From Clostridium lentum (GTDB lineage Bacteria; Bacillota; Clostridia; Clostridiales; Clostridiaceae), in contig NZ_JACOOQ010000002.1 in the NCBI RefSeq assembly GCF_014287815.1, positions 1 through 64,000 of the forward strand: a stretch of DNA of 64,000 bases, given 5' to 3'. The translations under genes were made by a program, and so were the position numbers. Below, in pieces: positions 45,081 through 55,647 of this stretch. Position 1 is the stretch's first letter. Each line of letters opens with the position of its first letter. The notes under the pieces are model-generated. The model was not told where the DNA came from. It saw only the letters and a list, made by a program, of their open reading frames with translations, and searched no databases.

Positions 45081-45346
45081 TGATGAGTGATGAATTGAGG
45101 AATAACGTCCTTTGAATGGAATTTAAAAAAAATATGATTCTTGGTTTTAATTTTACGAATTATAAATAAGTAATTTAAAATAGATTTCGGGTTTATGTTT
45201 ACAATAATGTCTTTCTATGTGATAATATTATATATTTTGTAAAAATGAAATATGAATATGTATGATAAAGATACAGGAAATTATGTATAATATAATTGTT
45301 TATGTATTACAAAAGAAATAAAAAATAATATACTGGAGTTGAAAAA

Positions 45347-46849
45347 ATGAAAATAGGATTTGATCATGAAAAATACTTAGAAGAGCAATCTAAATATATT
45401 TTAGAAAGAGTAAATAATTATGATAAGCTGTACTTAGAATTTGGTGGAAAGCTATTATTCGACCTTCATGCAAAGAGAGTGCTACCAGGTTTTGATGAAA
45501 ATGCTAAAATTAAATTATTACATAAGTTAAGAGAAAATGTGGAAGTAGTTATTTGTGTATACGCTGGTGATATAGAGAGAAATAAAATAAGAGGTGACTT
45601 TGGAATAACATATGATATGGATGTTATGAGACTTATTGATGATTTAAGATCTTATGATTTAGAAGTTAATTCAGTAGTTATAACTAGATATAATGACCAG
45701 CCATCGGCAACAGTATTTATTAATAAACTGGAAAGAAGAGGAATAAAGGTTTATAAGCATAGAGCTACAAAAGGATATCCTACAGATGTGGATACAATTG
45801 TTAGTGATGAGGGATATGGTAAAAATCCATATATAGAAACTAGTAAACCAATAGTGGTAGTTACAGCACCAGGTCCTGGAAGTGGAAAGTTAGCAACTTG
45901 TTTAAGTCAGTTATATCATGAATACAAAAGAGGAAAGGCGGCAGGGTATTCCAAATTTGAAACTTTTCCAGTATGGAATGTACCATTAAAGCATCCTTTA
46001 AATATAGCTTATGAAGCAGCAACAGTAGATCTTAAGGATGTAAATATGATAGATTACTTCCATTTAGATGCATATGGAGAAACAGCAGTAAACTACAATA
46101 GAGATCTTGAAACATTTCCTGTATTAAAAAGAATAATAGAAAAGATTACTGGTAAGGAATCTGTATATAAATCGCCAACTGATATGGGAGTTAATAGAGT
46201 AGGGTTTGGAATAATAGATGATGATGTTGTTAAAGAAGCATCAAAACAAGAAATAATTAGAAGATACTTTAAAACAGGTTGTGAATATAAAAAAGGTTAT
46301 GTAGATAAAGAAACTTTTGAAGCTGCAAAACTTATCATGGAACAGGTTAATTTAAAAGAAGAAGATAGAAATGTGGTTTTACCAGCTAGAAAACGTGCAG
46401 AAAATTTAAAAGAAACAGTAGATAAAAATGAGATAGTGCCAGTTATTGCATTAGAGTTAGAAGATGGAACAATAATCACAGGTAGAAATACTGAAACTTT
46501 AGATAGTTCTGCTTCAGTTTTAGTAAATGCAATTAAGTATTTAGCAAATATTTCAGATGACATTCATTTAATATCACCAGTAATATTAGAACCGATAATT
46601 AAATTAAAATCTGAAACTTTATCAAGTAAAAATGTTGCCTTAAATTGTGAAGAGGTTCTTATAGCATTAAGTATTTGTGCAGCAACAAATCCAATGGCTC
46701 AAGCAGCAATGGATAAATTACCACTACTTACAGGTGGGCAAGCACATTCAACAATAATAATTCCAACTAATGATGAACAAACTTTCAGAAAGCTTGGAAT
46801 AGATATAACCTGTGATGCAGTATATCCATCAGAAAGCCTTTATTATTAA
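45347..46849 (+). CDS. DUF1846-family protein
   Basis: 500 residues, cytoplasmic. It starts [17 protein letters not shown] and contains [20 protein letters not shown], a conserved Gly-rich segment of this family, plus [22 protein letters not shown]. The structure-based literature relates it loosely to nucleotide-binding folds; the biochemical role is not established. CTGGAG precedes the ATG. The 266-bp upstream gap has a TATAAT (45286-45291) and no other clear element. Confidence 0.88.
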   Translation: MKIGFDHEKYLEEQSKYILERVNNYDKLYLEFGGKLLFDLHAKRVLPGFDENAKIKLLHKLRENVEVVICVYAGDIERNKIRGDFGITYDMDVMRLIDDLRSYDLEVNSVVITRYNDQPSATVFINKLERRGIKVYKHRATKGYPTDVDTIVSDEGYGKNPYIETSKPIVVVTAPGPGSGKLATCLSQLYHEYKRGKAAGYSKFETFPVWNVPLKHPLNIAYEAATVDLKDVNMIDYFHLDAYGETAVNYNRDLETFPVLKRIIEKITGKESVYKSPTDMGVNRVGFGIIDDDVVKEASKQEIIRRYFKTGCEYKKGYVDKETFEAAKLIMEQVNLKEEDRNVVLPARKRAENLKETVDKNEIVPVIALELEDGTIITGRNTETLDSSASVLVNAIKYLANISDDIHLISPVILEPIIKLKSETLSSKNVALNCEEVLIALSICAATNPMAQAAMDKLPLLTGGQAHSTIIIPTNDEQTFRKLGIDITCDAVYPSESLYY

Positions 46850-46886
46850 TTACGTGCATAAGTGCAACGATATGTACTGTTTAATT

Positions 46887-46924
46887 AAAATAGGAAATAA
46901 CCTAACGGCTATTTCCTGTTTTTT
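46887..46924. terminator. Bidirectional terminator
   Basis: AAAATAGGAAATA / TATTTCCTGTTTT stem lies between the convergent DUF1846 and adenine deaminase genes. Confidence 0.75.
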
Positions 46925-48659
46925 ATTCAGCTATATTTATAAATTCAAAGGTTTTAACATTGAAAAGCCCTTTATCTGTAATTTTTATGTCAGGTATAAC
47001 TGGCAGTGATAAAAATGATAAAGTTAAAAATGGATTAAAGTTTATTGATGGAGCAATTTTATCAATGGCAGCATGTAATTTTACTAAATCATTTATAACC
47101 TCATCAGCACTTCTATTAGTAATTAGACCAGCAATTTCTAAGCTTAAAGAAGCAAGAACTAAACCATTTTTCACCACAACTATTCCACCACCTAATCGCT
47201 TAATTTCATTACAAGCTAGAATCATATCAGTATCATTAGTACCACATACAATTAAATTATGAGAATCATGAGCTACAGTAGTTGCAATGGCACCAGATTT
47301 TAATTTTAATCCTTTAACTACTCCTAAACCTATATTACCTAAATTATGATGTCTTTCTATTACAGCTATCTTTAATAAATCTTCATCAATAGATGGGATG
47401 AAAGATTTATCTAAATTTAATGCTGAAATATTTATTTTAAGATGATTAGTTTCTAAGTTATTAGGTATGATTTCAATTACATTTAATTGTGTCTTATTTT
47501 CAAGAGATATATTAAAGCTTTCTTTTGTAAGCTTTGGAATATTAATAGTTGGCTCAATGTTAATTTTCGTTACCTCAACAGAGCTATTAGTAATTAGTTT
47601 ATTATCTTGTACTACAAGTTTACCATTTTTATAAACAGAAGAAATTTTAAAGGTAACTAAAGAATCAAGAATGATAAAGTCTGCAATATATCCAGGAGCA
47701 ATGGCACCTTTTGTTTTTAAACCATAACATTCGGCGGTATTTAAAGTAGCCATTTGAATTGCTGTCTCTGGACGTAGTCCATCACGGATACACATTTTAA
47801 TTGAATTATCAATGGAACCATTTTTTAATAAATCATCTATATGTTTATCATCTGTACAAAGACAAAGTCTTCTGCTATTATGTATTGAAGCACCTTTAAC
47901 TAGTTCATTTAAATTTTTAGCTACAGTACCTTCTCGTATAAGTACGTACATTCCCCTACGAACTCTTTCAATAAGTTCCTCATAAGTGTGACATTCATGA
48001 TCAGTTTTAATAGATGCAGCAGCATAGCTATTTATTTTATCAATATCAAAGCCAGCTCCATGACCATCTATAATGGAGTTGTTTTCAACTGCATCATAAA
48101 GTTTACATATCATATGTTCACTACAGTTAATAACTGATGGGCTATCCATAACTTCTGCAAGTCCTAAAACTCTTTTATTATCATATAATGGCTTTAGGTC
48201 TAAGTTATTTAATATAGCACCAGAATTTTCAAAAGGAGTTGATGGAACGCAAGAAGGAAGCATAAAGTAGAAATCTAACGGTAAGTTTTCACTTAAATCC
48301 ATCATAAGGTTAATGCCTTTTATACCTAATACATTTGCAATTTCATGGGGGTCAACAATCATAGAAGTTATTCCATGAAGTAATGCGGCTTTATAATATT
48401 CTTTAGGTGTTAATAGTGAACTTTCAATATGAGCATGTCCATCTATTAAACCAGGACAAATGTACTTTCCAGTACCATCAATTTCAGTTTTTCCTTTATA
48501 TTCACCTATACCTACTATATATCCATTACAAATTGCAACATCAGAAATGAATGTAGAGTTTTGAAAAACATCTACAATGGTGATGTTTTTTATGACCAAG
48601 TCAGAAATTATTTGCTTAGATGCAGCTTGTATGTTTTTGATAAATACATCTTTTTTCAT
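46923..48659 (-). CDS. ade: Adenine deaminase
   Basis: 578 residues from ATG 48659, with GAGGTGG 8 nt upstream. An in-frame extension to 48722 would run through the riboswitch expression region and is rejected. The amidohydrolase metal motif is in GLIDGHAHIESS. The C-terminal Ade domain has VAHDSHNLIVCGTND and VVVKNGLVLASLSLEIAGL. It deaminates adenine to hypoxanthine for purine salvage or catabolism. A guanine-class purine riboswitch and a consensus promoter lie directly upstream. Confidence 0.95.
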   Translation of the reverse strand: MKKDVFIKNIQAASKQIISDLVIKNITIVDVFQNSTFISDVAICNGYIVGIGEYKGKTEIDGTGKYICPGLIDGHAHIESSLLTPKEYYKAALLHGITSMIVDPHEIANVLGIKGINLMMDLSENLPLDFYFMLPSCVPSTPFENSGAILNNLDLKPLYDNKRVLGLAEVMDSPSVINCSEHMICKLYDAVENNSIIDGHGAGFDIDKINSYAAASIKTDHECHTYEELIERVRRGMYVLIREGTVAKNLNELVKGASIHNSRRLCLCTDDKHIDDLLKNGSIDNSIKMCIRDGLRPETAIQMATLNTAECYGLKTKGAIAPGYIADFIILDSLVTFKISSVYKNGKLVVQDNKLITNSSVEVTKINIEPTINIPKLTKESFNISLENKTQLNVIEIIPNNLETNHLKINISALNLDKSFIPSIDEDLLKIAVIERHHNLGNIGLGVVKGLKLKSGAIATTVAHDSHNLIVCGTNDTDMILACNEIKRLGGGIVVVKNGLVLASLSLEIAGLITNRSADEVINDLVKLHAAIDKIAPSINFNPFLTLSFLSLPVIPDIKITDKGLFNVKTFEFINIAE

Positions 48660-48663
48660 TAAT

Positions 48664-48702
48664 AAATCCACCTCTTTATATGTACTTAACCTTCGTGGAC
48701 TT
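48664..48702 (-). promoter_or_regulatory. Shine-Dalgarno-sequestering helix before ade
   Basis: On the minus strand AAGTCCAC (48702-48695) can pair with GTGGATTT (48671-48664), which contains the 3' part of the GAGGTGG ribosome binding site. This gives an 8-bp helix with one G.U. It starts 2 nt after the P1 stem, so ligand binding could control translation. Confidence 0.65.
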
Positions 48703-48704
48703 TT

Positions 48705-48774
48705 CTTCATAGTAAATATCATTTACGGTGATATTGTAGAGACGCTTAAACCGTATTATTAAGCTTATACGAAA
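48705..48774 (-). promoter_or_regulatory. Purine riboswitch aptamer, guanine (C) specifier, for ade
   Basis: On the minus strand: P1 TTTCGTA / TATGAAG; P2 GCTTAA / TTAAGC with loop TAATACGGT; J2/3 GTCTCTAC; P3 AATATCA / TGATATT with the conserved loop CCGTAAA. The base before the P1 3' strand is C (genomic G at 48712), as in guanine/hypoxanthine sensors and unlike the U of adenine sensors. Confidence 0.9.
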
Positions 48775-48786
48775 GTTATTGTTTAT

Positions 48787-48815
48787 ATTATAGTAATTTT
48801 ACGTAACTATGTCAA
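48787..48815 (-). promoter_or_regulatory. Consensus sigmaA promoter of ade
   Basis: On the minus strand TTGACA (48815-48810), 17-bp spacer and TATAAT (48792-48787) match the consensus exactly. The start point, about 48780, lies a few nucleotides before the aptamer. Confidence 0.93.
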
Positions 48816-49034
48816 AGAATAATTTATATAAGCACCAAGATAGTTATAAATTGAAAATAATAATAAATATGAAAAATAAAGTAAAAATGATTTAGTAGAG
48901 GAAAGGGAGGAAAAAAAATATAGATAAGTATTTCGAGAGATTTACCTAAATTTAAGGTGTTAAGTGACGAAAATATTTTTTAATGAATAATGAAAGAGAT
49001 GTTTCACAGGATATAATAAAATTATGCTGAAAAG

Positions 49035-49063
49035 TTGTTAATGTATGAGGTAGTGTATATAAT
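49035..49063 (+). promoter_or_regulatory. Promoter of the hem operon
   Basis: TTGTTA (49035-49040), 17-bp spacer, TATAAT (49058-49063), about 30 bp before the predicted leader end at hemA. The 200 bp between here and the ade promoter are AT-rich. They include an unused GGGAGG (48906) and no cobalamin or haem-responsive element that I can recognise. Confidence 0.7.
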
Positions 49064-49101
49064 TATAAGTATGTTTTTAAATAAAAAGTAGGTGGTGAAG
49101 T

Positions 49102-50295
49102 ATGTTAGGTCTAATAGGGATAAAAAAGGGTGTAGATGTAAGTATTAGAGAAAAATTAGTGATTTCACCAAGAACTAAAGATTTAATAAGTAACTCATTG
49201 AGAAATATTACTGATGAATTTGTAATATTAAGCACATGCAATAGGACAGAAATTTACTTTAAAGGTCAAGGCATAGATAAGGAATTGATATTTGAGGTTT
49301 TAAATTGGGATAAGAGTCTTTTAGAGTATGTATTTTACATAGATGGTGAAAGTGCTGTAAAACATCTATTTGAGCTTGCTTGTGGTTTTCATTCCAGAAT
49401 ATTAGGTGAGGATCAAATCTTAGGTCAAATAAGGGATGCTTATTTAGAAGGAGTTGAAAAAGGATATATATTTTCAGAGCTTATGAGACTTTTTGAGGAA
49501 GCCATAAGCTGTGGTAAAAGATTTAGGAGTGATACTAAGCTTTATGAGATTCCAGTATCATCGTCTTCTATAGCTGTAAATAAAGTTATAGAAAGTAAAG
49601 CTGAAAAATTAATGGTTATGGGTTATGGAACTATAGGAAAGCTAGTGATTAAATATGCTTTAGGTACAGAGCTTAAAGAAATAAACATAGTAGTAAGAGA
49701 TAAGAGTAAAGTAGAGAAAATTACTGACCAGAGGGTAAATATATTAACTTACAATGAGGCTAGAGAAAGATTAAATGAAATGGATGGGTTAATAAGCTGT
49801 ACAGCAGCTAGCCATCTTGTAGTTGAAAAATATCATATAAATAAGGAAGGTAAGAATATATTATTGATAGATTTAGCCATGCCAAGAGATATTGATCCAC
49901 AGCTTCAGAATTATGAAAGAGTACAACTTTTAGATATTGATAAGATAAGCAAGCTTGATGATGAAAATAAGCATTTAAGAGTGGAAAGAATGCAAAAAAA
50001 TAAATATATTATTGATAAATACATAAAAGAATATATGAATTGGTTGAATTTAAGATGTGTTACCAACTATATTAAAGAATTTAAAGATTCAGGTGATTTT
50101 ATCGTAAGCCATAGAGTTAAATCTTTTGAAAATAAATGTAAGAATAAAGAAGATGCTAAATTAGCAGAAATACTGATAAAAAGTACGGCAGATTATTATA
50201 TAAATAGAGCCATAAAAGTGCTAAAGAATGAAAAGGCAAAGGGTAGGGAAGAACAGTGTCTAAGAATTTTAATGGAGATATTTACGAAAAAATAG
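49102..50295 (+). CDS. hemA: Glutamyl-tRNA reductase
   Basis: 397 residues. The catalytic Cys lies in LSTCNRTEIY (about residue 50). The NADPH domain (about 160-300) has VMGYGTIGKL, and a helical dimerisation domain follows. It reduces glutamyl-tRNA to glutamate-1-semialdehyde, the first step of C5 tetrapyrrole synthesis, with HemL (encoded at 54219) acting next. AGGTGGTGA precedes the ATG. The gene overlaps the next by 40 bp. Confidence 0.95.
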   Translation: MLGLIGIKKGVDVSIREKLVISPRTKDLISNSLRNITDEFVILSTCNRTEIYFKGQGIDKELIFEVLNWDKSLLEYVFYIDGESAVKHLFELACGFHSRILGEDQILGQIRDAYLEGVEKGYIFSELMRLFEEAISCGKRFRSDTKLYEIPVSSSSIAVNKVIESKAEKLMVMGYGTIGKLVIKYALGTELKEINIVVRDKSKVEKITDQRVNILTYNEARERLNEMDGLISCTAASHLVVEKYHINKEGKNILLIDLAMPRDIDPQLQNYERVQLLDIDKISKLDDENKHLRVERMQKNKYIIDKYIKEYMNWLNLRCVTNYIKEFKDSGDFIVSHRVKSFENKCKNKEDAKLAEILIKSTADYYINRAIKVLKNEKAKGREEQCLRILMEIFTKK

Positions 50296-50924
50296 AATAT
50301 ATGCCAATAACTTTCTTTGCTAATACTTTAAGAGTTGGTATTATTGGAGGGGGAAGAGGTTCATATATTAAAGCAAAGACTTTAAGTAGTAATGGAGTGG
50401 AAGTGGAAGTGCTATCAAGAGAATTTATTGATGATTTCCAAAATATTTCAGTTACATTAATAAAAAAAGAATATTATAAAAGATTTATTGAAGATAAACA
50501 TATGGTCATAATAGCTATATCAGATGAAGAAATTATAGATAATATAATAAGAGATTGTAATTCTTTAGCTAAAATATATATTAATTCTGCAAATTTTAAA
50601 AAGGGTATGGGTGTTATTCCAGTGAAAAGGGAAAGCAGTAATATTTTAATGAGTATAAACACCAAGGTTGGTAATCCAAAAGGTGCAGTGATGCTGGCTG
50701 ATAAACTTCAAAAAGAAATTGTAGGATATGATGATTTTATGGAGTTTACAGGAAATTTAAGAAATACTATTAATATGGAAAATGCAGAAAAGTTAAAGTT
50801 ACTTTCCTTTGTTAACAGTGAAGATTTTAAATATATATTTGATAAAGGTAAGGGGAAAATAGTATTAGAGTTATTTTATAAGGAGAAAATAAATGAATTT
50901 GATTTTAGCAACAAGAAAAAGTAA
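50256..50924 (+). CDS. Precorrin-2 dehydrogenase-like (siroheme synthase N-domain)
   Basis: 222 residues from GTG 50256 (AGGGA 6 nt upstream), overlapping hemA; ATG 50301 is a weaker alternative. The NAD-binding motif [16 protein letters not shown] near the start and MAIISDEEI-like central part resemble CysG-N/Met8 proteins that oxidise precorrin-2 to sirohydrochlorin. The rest is divergent, so ferrochelatase activity is uncertain. It overlaps hemC by 32 bp, which suggests tight coupling. Confidence 0.75.
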   Translation: MSKNFNGDIYEKIEYMPITFFANTLRVGIIGGGRGSYIKAKTLSSNGVEVEVLSREFIDDFQNISVTLIKKEYYKRFIEDKHMVIIAISDEEIIDNIIRDCNSLAKIYINSANFKKGMGVIPVKRESSNILMSINTKVGNPKGAVMLADKLQKEIVGYDDFMEFTGNLRNTINMENAEKLKLLSFVNSEDFKYIFDKGKGKIVLELFYKEKINEFDFSNKKK

Positions 50925-51765
50925 GCTTGCACAGAAACAGACAGAAACTATTATTGCAATGCTTAAAGAAAAGCAAAAGATAGATGCAAAAAAATTATTA
51001 GTAGTTACTGAAGGAGATAAAAGACTAGATGTAACTTTAGATAAGATTGGTGGTAAAGGTCTTTTTGTTAAAGAAATAGAATTTGCTTTATTGGAAGGAA
51101 AAGCACAAGGGGCTGTTCATTCAATGAAGGATGTGCCATATGAATTAGCAGAAGATTTTGAATTAGTAGCAATGCCAGAAAGAGAAGACGTAAGAGATGT
51201 TTTTGTATCAAGAGATGGAATTTCCTTAAAGAATTTAAGAAAAGGAGCTATAATTGGAACAAGTAGTATTAGAAGAGCAGCACAATTAAGAAAGATAAGA
51301 AGTGATTTAAATATTGTACCTATAAGAGGTAATGTAGGCACTAGATTAGAAAAGATGAAAAATGAAGGTATGGATGGGATAATACTTGCAGCAGCAGGTC
51401 TTAAGAGACTTGGCATGGAAGATATAATAACAGAATATTTAGATCCAAAGGTATTTATACCGGCTGTTGGTCAAGGTGCATTAGGAATTGAATGTTTAAA
51501 AAATAGTGAAAGTAGAAAATATTTTAAGGCACTAGATGATAAAGATACAAGAATTGCTGTAGAGGCAGAAAGAAGTTTTATGAAAAGGCTTAATGGTGGA
51601 TGCCATACATTAATAGGATGCTATGCTGAAATAAAAAAGGATAATCTTTATATCATAGGAACATTTGAAGTTAATGGCAAAATAGTTGTTAAAGATATAA
51701 CTGGAAAAAAGGATGATAATATACAATTAGGTATTAAATTAGCAGAAAGCATATTAGAAGTATAG
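50893..51765 (+). CDS. hemC: Hydroxymethylbilane synthase
   Basis: 290 residues. The dipyrromethane cofactor Cys is in [10 protein letters not shown] (about 236). The N-terminus [14 protein letters not shown] and the central [13 protein letters not shown] substrate-binding Arg run are typical. It polymerises four porphobilinogens to the linear tetrapyrrole. AAGGAG precedes the ATG. Confidence 0.96.
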   Translation: MNLILATRKSKLAQKQTETIIAMLKEKQKIDAKKLLVVTEGDKRLDVTLDKIGGKGLFVKEIEFALLEGKAQGAVHSMKDVPYELAEDFELVAMPEREDVRDVFVSRDGISLKNLRKGAIIGTSSIRRAAQLRKIRSDLNIVPIRGNVGTRLEKMKNEGMDGIILAAAGLKRLGMEDIITEYLDPKVFIPAVGQGALGIECLKNSESRKYFKALDDKDTRIAVEAERSFMKRLNGGCHTLIGCYAEIKKDNLYIIGTFEVNGKIVVKDITGKKDDNIQLGIKLAESILEV

Positions 51766-51776
51766 GAGGATTAAAA

Positions 51777-53252
51777 ATGGGCAAAGCATATATAATTGGC
51801 ACAGGGCCAGGAGATGAGGAGTTATTAACTGTAAAAGCAGTAAAGGTATTAGAAAAATGTACAGCAGTTCTTTATGATAGGCTTGTATCTAATAATATAC
51901 TAAATTATTTAAAGGAAGATTGTGAAATATATTATTGTGGAAAAGAGCCAGGATGTCATTATAAGACTCAAGAAGAAATAAATGAGATGATTGTAAGTTT
52001 GGTAAAGGAAGGCCATGTAGTAGGTAGGATAAAAGGTGGAGATCCATATGTTTTTGGTAGAGGAGGCGAAGAAGTATTAGCTTTAAAGGAAGAAAACTTA
52101 GAGTTTGAAGTTATTCCTGGAGTTACTTCTCCTATAGCAGTACTTAATTATGCAGGTATTCCTATAACTCAAAGGGGAATGTCACAAGGATTCCATATAA
52201 TAACTGGTATGACAGCAGCTGATGAAAAGATTAACTGGAAGGCATTAGCAAAGGAAATAGGTACTTTAGTATTTATGATGGGGCTTGAAAATATTGAAAG
52301 AATAATGAGTAATTTATTAGAAAATGGTAAAGATGGTAGTACACCAGCTGCTGTGGTTATGAGAGGTACATCGTCTAAGCAGAAAAAAGTCATTGGTACT
52401 GTTGATGACATATGTGTTAAGGTGAGAGAAGTAGGATTAAAGTCTCCATGTATCATAGTGGTTGGAGAAGTAGTATCATTAAATGAAAAATTATCATGGT
52501 ATGAGAAAAAACCTTTATTTGGAGCAAATATTTGTATAACTAGATCAAGAGAGCAATCTTCAAACTTAAAAAATAAGTTGCGAGATTTAGGTGCAGAAGT
52601 TACAGAAATTAATTCTATTAAGAGAAAGTCTACAATGCATAATCTAAATGAAGTAAAGAAAAAGATTGATAAATATGACCATATAATTTTAACCTCTGTA
52701 AATGGAGTAAATATGTTCTTTGATTATTTAATTAAAGAGAAAATAGATATTAGAACTATTAAGGCTAATTTCTCAGTTATAGGAAAAGCAACAAGAAAGG
52801 CTTTAGAGGCTCGTGGAGTAATGCCTTTTATCATGGCTAGGGAGTTTGTAGGTGAAGGATTATTTAAAGTACTTAATCCATATCTTAAAAAAGGAGAAAA
52901 TGTACTTATTCCGTGTTCTTCAAGTAGTAGAGAGTATTTAAAGGAAGAAATAGAAGCCTTAGGATTAAATGTTGATAGAGTTCATACTTATGATACAGTA
53001 TGCGGAGATATGAAAAACAAAAAGGCTCTTGAAGAAGTAGATTATGTATTATTCACAAGTCCAAGCACTGTACATAATATGATTAATGTATTTGGTAAAG
53101 AAGAAATAAGCAAGAAGATATCAATAGCCATTGGTAGACAGACTGCTAAGGCATTAAAGTCTAATGATATTCATTGTTATACTTGCAAAAAGCATTCAGA
53201 AGAAGGATTTTTGGAAGAAATAATAGGTATAAAGGAGGAATATGATGTTTAG
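51777..53252 (+). CDS. cobA-hemD: Uroporphyrinogen-III methyltransferase / synthase fusion
   Basis: 491 residues in two domains. Residues 1 to about 240 are SAM-dependent uroporphyrinogen-III C-methyltransferase (GTGPGDEELLTVKAV, YDRLVS, RIKGGDPYVFGRGGEE). Residues about 250-491 are uroporphyrinogen-III synthase (ITRSREQSSNLKNKL ... LFTSPSTVHNM). The fusion makes the ring and converts it directly to precorrin-2, committing flow to siroheme or cobalamin. AGGAGG precedes the ATG. Confidence 0.95.
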   Translation: MGKAYIIGTGPGDEELLTVKAVKVLEKCTAVLYDRLVSNNILNYLKEDCEIYYCGKEPGCHYKTQEEINEMIVSLVKEGHVVGRIKGGDPYVFGRGGEEVLALKEENLEFEVIPGVTSPIAVLNYAGIPITQRGMSQGFHIITGMTAADEKINWKALAKEIGTLVFMMGLENIERIMSNLLENGKDGSTPAAVVMRGTSSKQKKVIGTVDDICVKVREVGLKSPCIIVVGEVVSLNEKLSWYEKKPLFGANICITRSREQSSNLKNKLRDLGAEVTEINSIKRKSTMHNLNEVKKKIDKYDHIILTSVNGVNMFFDYLIKEKIDIRTIKANFSVIGKATRKALEARGVMPFIMAREFVGEGLFKVLNPYLKKGENVLIPCSSSSREYLKEEIEALGLNVDRVHTYDTVCGDMKNKKALEEVDYVLFTSPSTVHNMINVFGKEEISKKISIAIGRQTAKALKSNDIHCYTCKKHSEEGFLEEIIGIKEEYDV

Positions 53253-54219
53253 AAGAGGAAGAAGATTAAGAGATACAGTAATTATAAGAGATCTTGTAAG
53301 AGAAAATGAGCTTAGTGTGAAAGATTTTATCCTTCCTATTTTTGTGGTGGAAGGTGAAAATATAAAAAGAGAGATAAGCTCTCTTAAAGGAAATTATCAT
53401 TGGTCAGTAGATAGACTAGGTGAACTTGTAAAGGAATTAAAGGAAACAGCAGTAAGATCAGTAATAATTTTTGGTGTGCCAGAACATAAGGATTGTAAAG
53501 GAACAGAAGCTTATAATGAAGATGGAATAGTTCAAAAAGCCATAAGAAAGCTTAGAGAATTAGATGATGAACTGTATATAATAACAGATGTATGTATGTG
53601 TGAGTATACAGATCATGGACATTGTGGAATCATTCATGGAAAGAGCATAGATAATGATGAAACTTTAGAGTATTTAGGAAAGATAGCTTTATCACATGCA
53701 AAGGCAGGTGCACATATGATTGCACCATCAGATATGATGGATGGAAGAATTGGTCATATTAGAAAGGTTTTAGATGATAATGGCTTTAAAATGACACCTA
53801 TAATGAGTTATGCAGCAAAATATGCATCAGGATTTTATGGTCCATTTAGAGAAGCAGCTGGTTCAGCTCCACAATTTGGCGATAGAAAGGGATATCAAAT
53901 GGATCCTGCTAACTCAAGAGAAGCAATGCTAGAAATTGAAGCAGATATAAATGAAGGGGCAGATATTATAATGGTTAAACCAGCTATGTCATATCTTGAT
54001 ATAGTAAGAGAAGCAAGAAATAGATATGATGTACCATTATGCGTATATAATGTCAGTGGAGAATATGCAATGGTTAAGAGTGCAGGAGAAGCAGGACTAA
54101 TTGATGAAAAAAGAGTTGCTTTAGAAATGCTTATGTCTATGAAAAGAGCTGGTGCAAAAATGATAATGACTTATTATGCAATAGAAGCAGCAAGATGGTT
54201 AAAGGAGGATAGTAATTAA
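53245..54219 (+). CDS. hemB: Delta-aminolevulinate dehydratase (porphobilinogen synthase)
   Basis: 324 residues from the second of two ATGs (53245), better spaced from AGGAGG than 53242. The zinc-ligand cysteines are in [14 protein letters not shown], and Schiff-base lysines lie in SYAAKYAS and MVKPAMSY. It condenses two ALA molecules to porphobilinogen. It overlaps the preceding stop and its own stop overlaps hemL (TAATG). Confidence 0.96.
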   Translation: MFRRGRRLRDTVIIRDLVRENELSVKDFILPIFVVEGENIKREISSLKGNYHWSVDRLGELVKELKETAVRSVIIFGVPEHKDCKGTEAYNEDGIVQKAIRKLRELDDELYIITDVCMCEYTDHGHCGIIHGKSIDNDETLEYLGKIALSHAKAGAHMIAPSDMMDGRIGHIRKVLDDNGFKMTPIMSYAAKYASGFYGPFREAAGSAPQFGDRKGYQMDPANSREAMLEIEADINEGADIIMVKPAMSYLDIVREARNRYDVPLCVYNVSGEYAMVKSAGEAGLIDEKRVALEMLMSMKRAGAKMIMTYYAIEAARWLKEDSN

Positions 54220-55514
54220 TGAGAAATGAAGAAATATTTATTAAATCAAACGAATATATGCCAGGTGGAGTTAATTCACCAGTAAGGGCATATAGGGATA
54301 TGGGAATAAATCCTCCTGTGATGAAGAGTGGAAAAGGTGTAATAATCAAAGATGAAGATGGTAAGGAATATATTGATTTTGTATTAGCATGGGGACCTAT
54401 GATATTAGGCCATTGTAATGATGAGGTAGTGACTGCCATAAAGGAAATAAGTGAAAGTGCAATAGCCTTTGGAGCACCAACAGAATTAGAACTTCAAATG
54501 GCAAAATTTCTATGTGAGGAAATGGATAATGTTGAAATGGTGAGAATGGTTAATTCAGGAACAGAAGCAACTATGAGTGCCATAAAACTAGCTAGAGGAT
54601 ATACCAAGAAAAATAAAATAATCAAATTTGCTGGATGCTATCATGGGCATTTTGATGGATTCTTAGTAGAAGCAGGATCAGGTGTGCTTACAGAAGGCAT
54701 TGCCGGTTCTCTTGGTATACCACAAGATAGTATAAAAAATACATTAATTGGTGTTTATAATGATGCAGAACAAGTAAGAGGATTATTTGAAGCTTATGGT
54801 GATGATATTGCAGCTGTTATTATTGAACCAGTAGCAGGTAATATGGGTGTTATTAAAGCAGATAATGAATTTATGGAAACTCTTAGAGTGCTGTGTGATG
54901 AGTATGGCGCATTACTTGTTTTTGATGAGGTAATGAGTGGTTTTAGAGTTGCTTTTAAAGGAGCACAAGAATTATTTAATGTAAGCCCTGATCTTATAAC
55001 TTATGCTAAGATAATGGGAGGTGGACTTCCAGCAGGTGTTTATGGAGGAAGAAAAGAAATAATGGAAAATCTTTCACCTCTAGGGGGAGTATATCAAGCT
55101 GGTACTATGTCTGGAAATCCAATAGTTATGTCAGCAGGACTTGCTACGCTTAATATATTAAAATCTAAGCCAGAAATATATGATAAAATAAATTATTTAG
55201 GACAAATGTTACAAAAAGGTGTAGAAAGTATTGCTTCTGAAAATAATATAAATGTAGTGGTAAATAGATTTGGTGGAATGATGACCATATTCTTTACTGA
55301 TAAAGATACTGTAAGAACATATGAAGATGCTAAAAGTTGTAACTTGGAAATGTTCAAAAAGTATTTCTTATGTATGAATAAGAATGGAATAAATATTCCT
55401 CAATCGCAGTTTGAAGCATTATTTTTAAGTAGTGAGCATAATGAAGATCATGTTAAAAAATTCTTATCAGCTTTTAAGGAGTTTGCGGAAAATGAATTCA
55501 TTGTTTCCATATAG
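54219..55514 (+). CDS. hemL: Glutamate-1-semialdehyde 2,1-aminomutase
   Basis: 431 residues. The PLP lysine is in [16 protein letters not shown] (about 265), with [15 protein letters not shown] and GTMSGNPI also present. It converts glutamate-1-semialdehyde to ALA. The start overlaps hemB by one base after AAAGGAGG. Confidence 0.96.
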   Translation: MRNEEIFIKSNEYMPGGVNSPVRAYRDMGINPPVMKSGKGVIIKDEDGKEYIDFVLAWGPMILGHCNDEVVTAIKEISESAIAFGAPTELELQMAKFLCEEMDNVEMVRMVNSGTEATMSAIKLARGYTKKNKIIKFAGCYHGHFDGFLVEAGSGVLTEGIAGSLGIPQDSIKNTLIGVYNDAEQVRGLFEAYGDDIAAVIIEPVAGNMGVIKADNEFMETLRVLCDEYGALLVFDEVMSGFRVAFKGAQELFNVSPDLITYAKIMGGGLPAGVYGGRKEIMENLSPLGGVYQAGTMSGNPIVMSAGLATLNILKSKPEIYDKINYLGQMLQKGVESIASENNINVVVNRFGGMMTIFFTDKDTVRTYEDAKSCNLEMFKKYFLCMNKNGINIPQSQFEALFLSSEHNEDHVKKFLSAFKEFAENEFIVSI

Positions 55515-55635
55515 TGAAATACACAATTTATATCTTGAAATGATTGACTTTTCTGACAATTTACAAAAAGGGGAAAAAGTTGTATTATTATTAAGGTCAT
55601 ATAGGTGTGATAAAGAAAAAATATGTGATTTATAG
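55492..55635 (+). CDS. Possible small protein of the hem operon
   Basis: A 47-residue ORF beginning inside the hemL 3' end (23-bp overlap, different frame), with AAGGAG 10 nt before the ATG and the next gene's ribosome binding site right after its stop. The product ([20 protein letters not shown]...) has two cysteines (one in [11 protein letters not shown]) that could bind metal or be redox active. It is not recognised. Tight packing in the operon favours a real gene. Confidence 0.4.
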   Translation: MNSLFPYSEIHNLYLEMIDFSDNLQKGEKVVLLLRSYRCDKEKICDL

Positions 55636-55647
55636 GAGGAAGTAGTA

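Noticed and set aside
45081..45346. Small gene or riboswitch before the DUF1846 gene
   Set aside because: No ORF with a ribosome binding site and no conserved RNA motif was found; only a TATAAT box.
46960..47262. A 100-residue plus-strand ORF within adenine deaminase
   Set aside because: The minus-strand frame is highly conserved Ade sequence, so the antisense ORF is a by-product.
46923..48722. Longer start of adenine deaminase at 48722
   Set aside because: The extension overlaps the riboswitch P3/P1 region and the ribosome binding site of the downstream ATG.
48780..49101. Possible cobalamin or haem-responsive riboswitch before hemA
   Set aside because: I looked for cobalamin-type core sequence and a terminator and found only AT-rich DNA plus a plain promoter.
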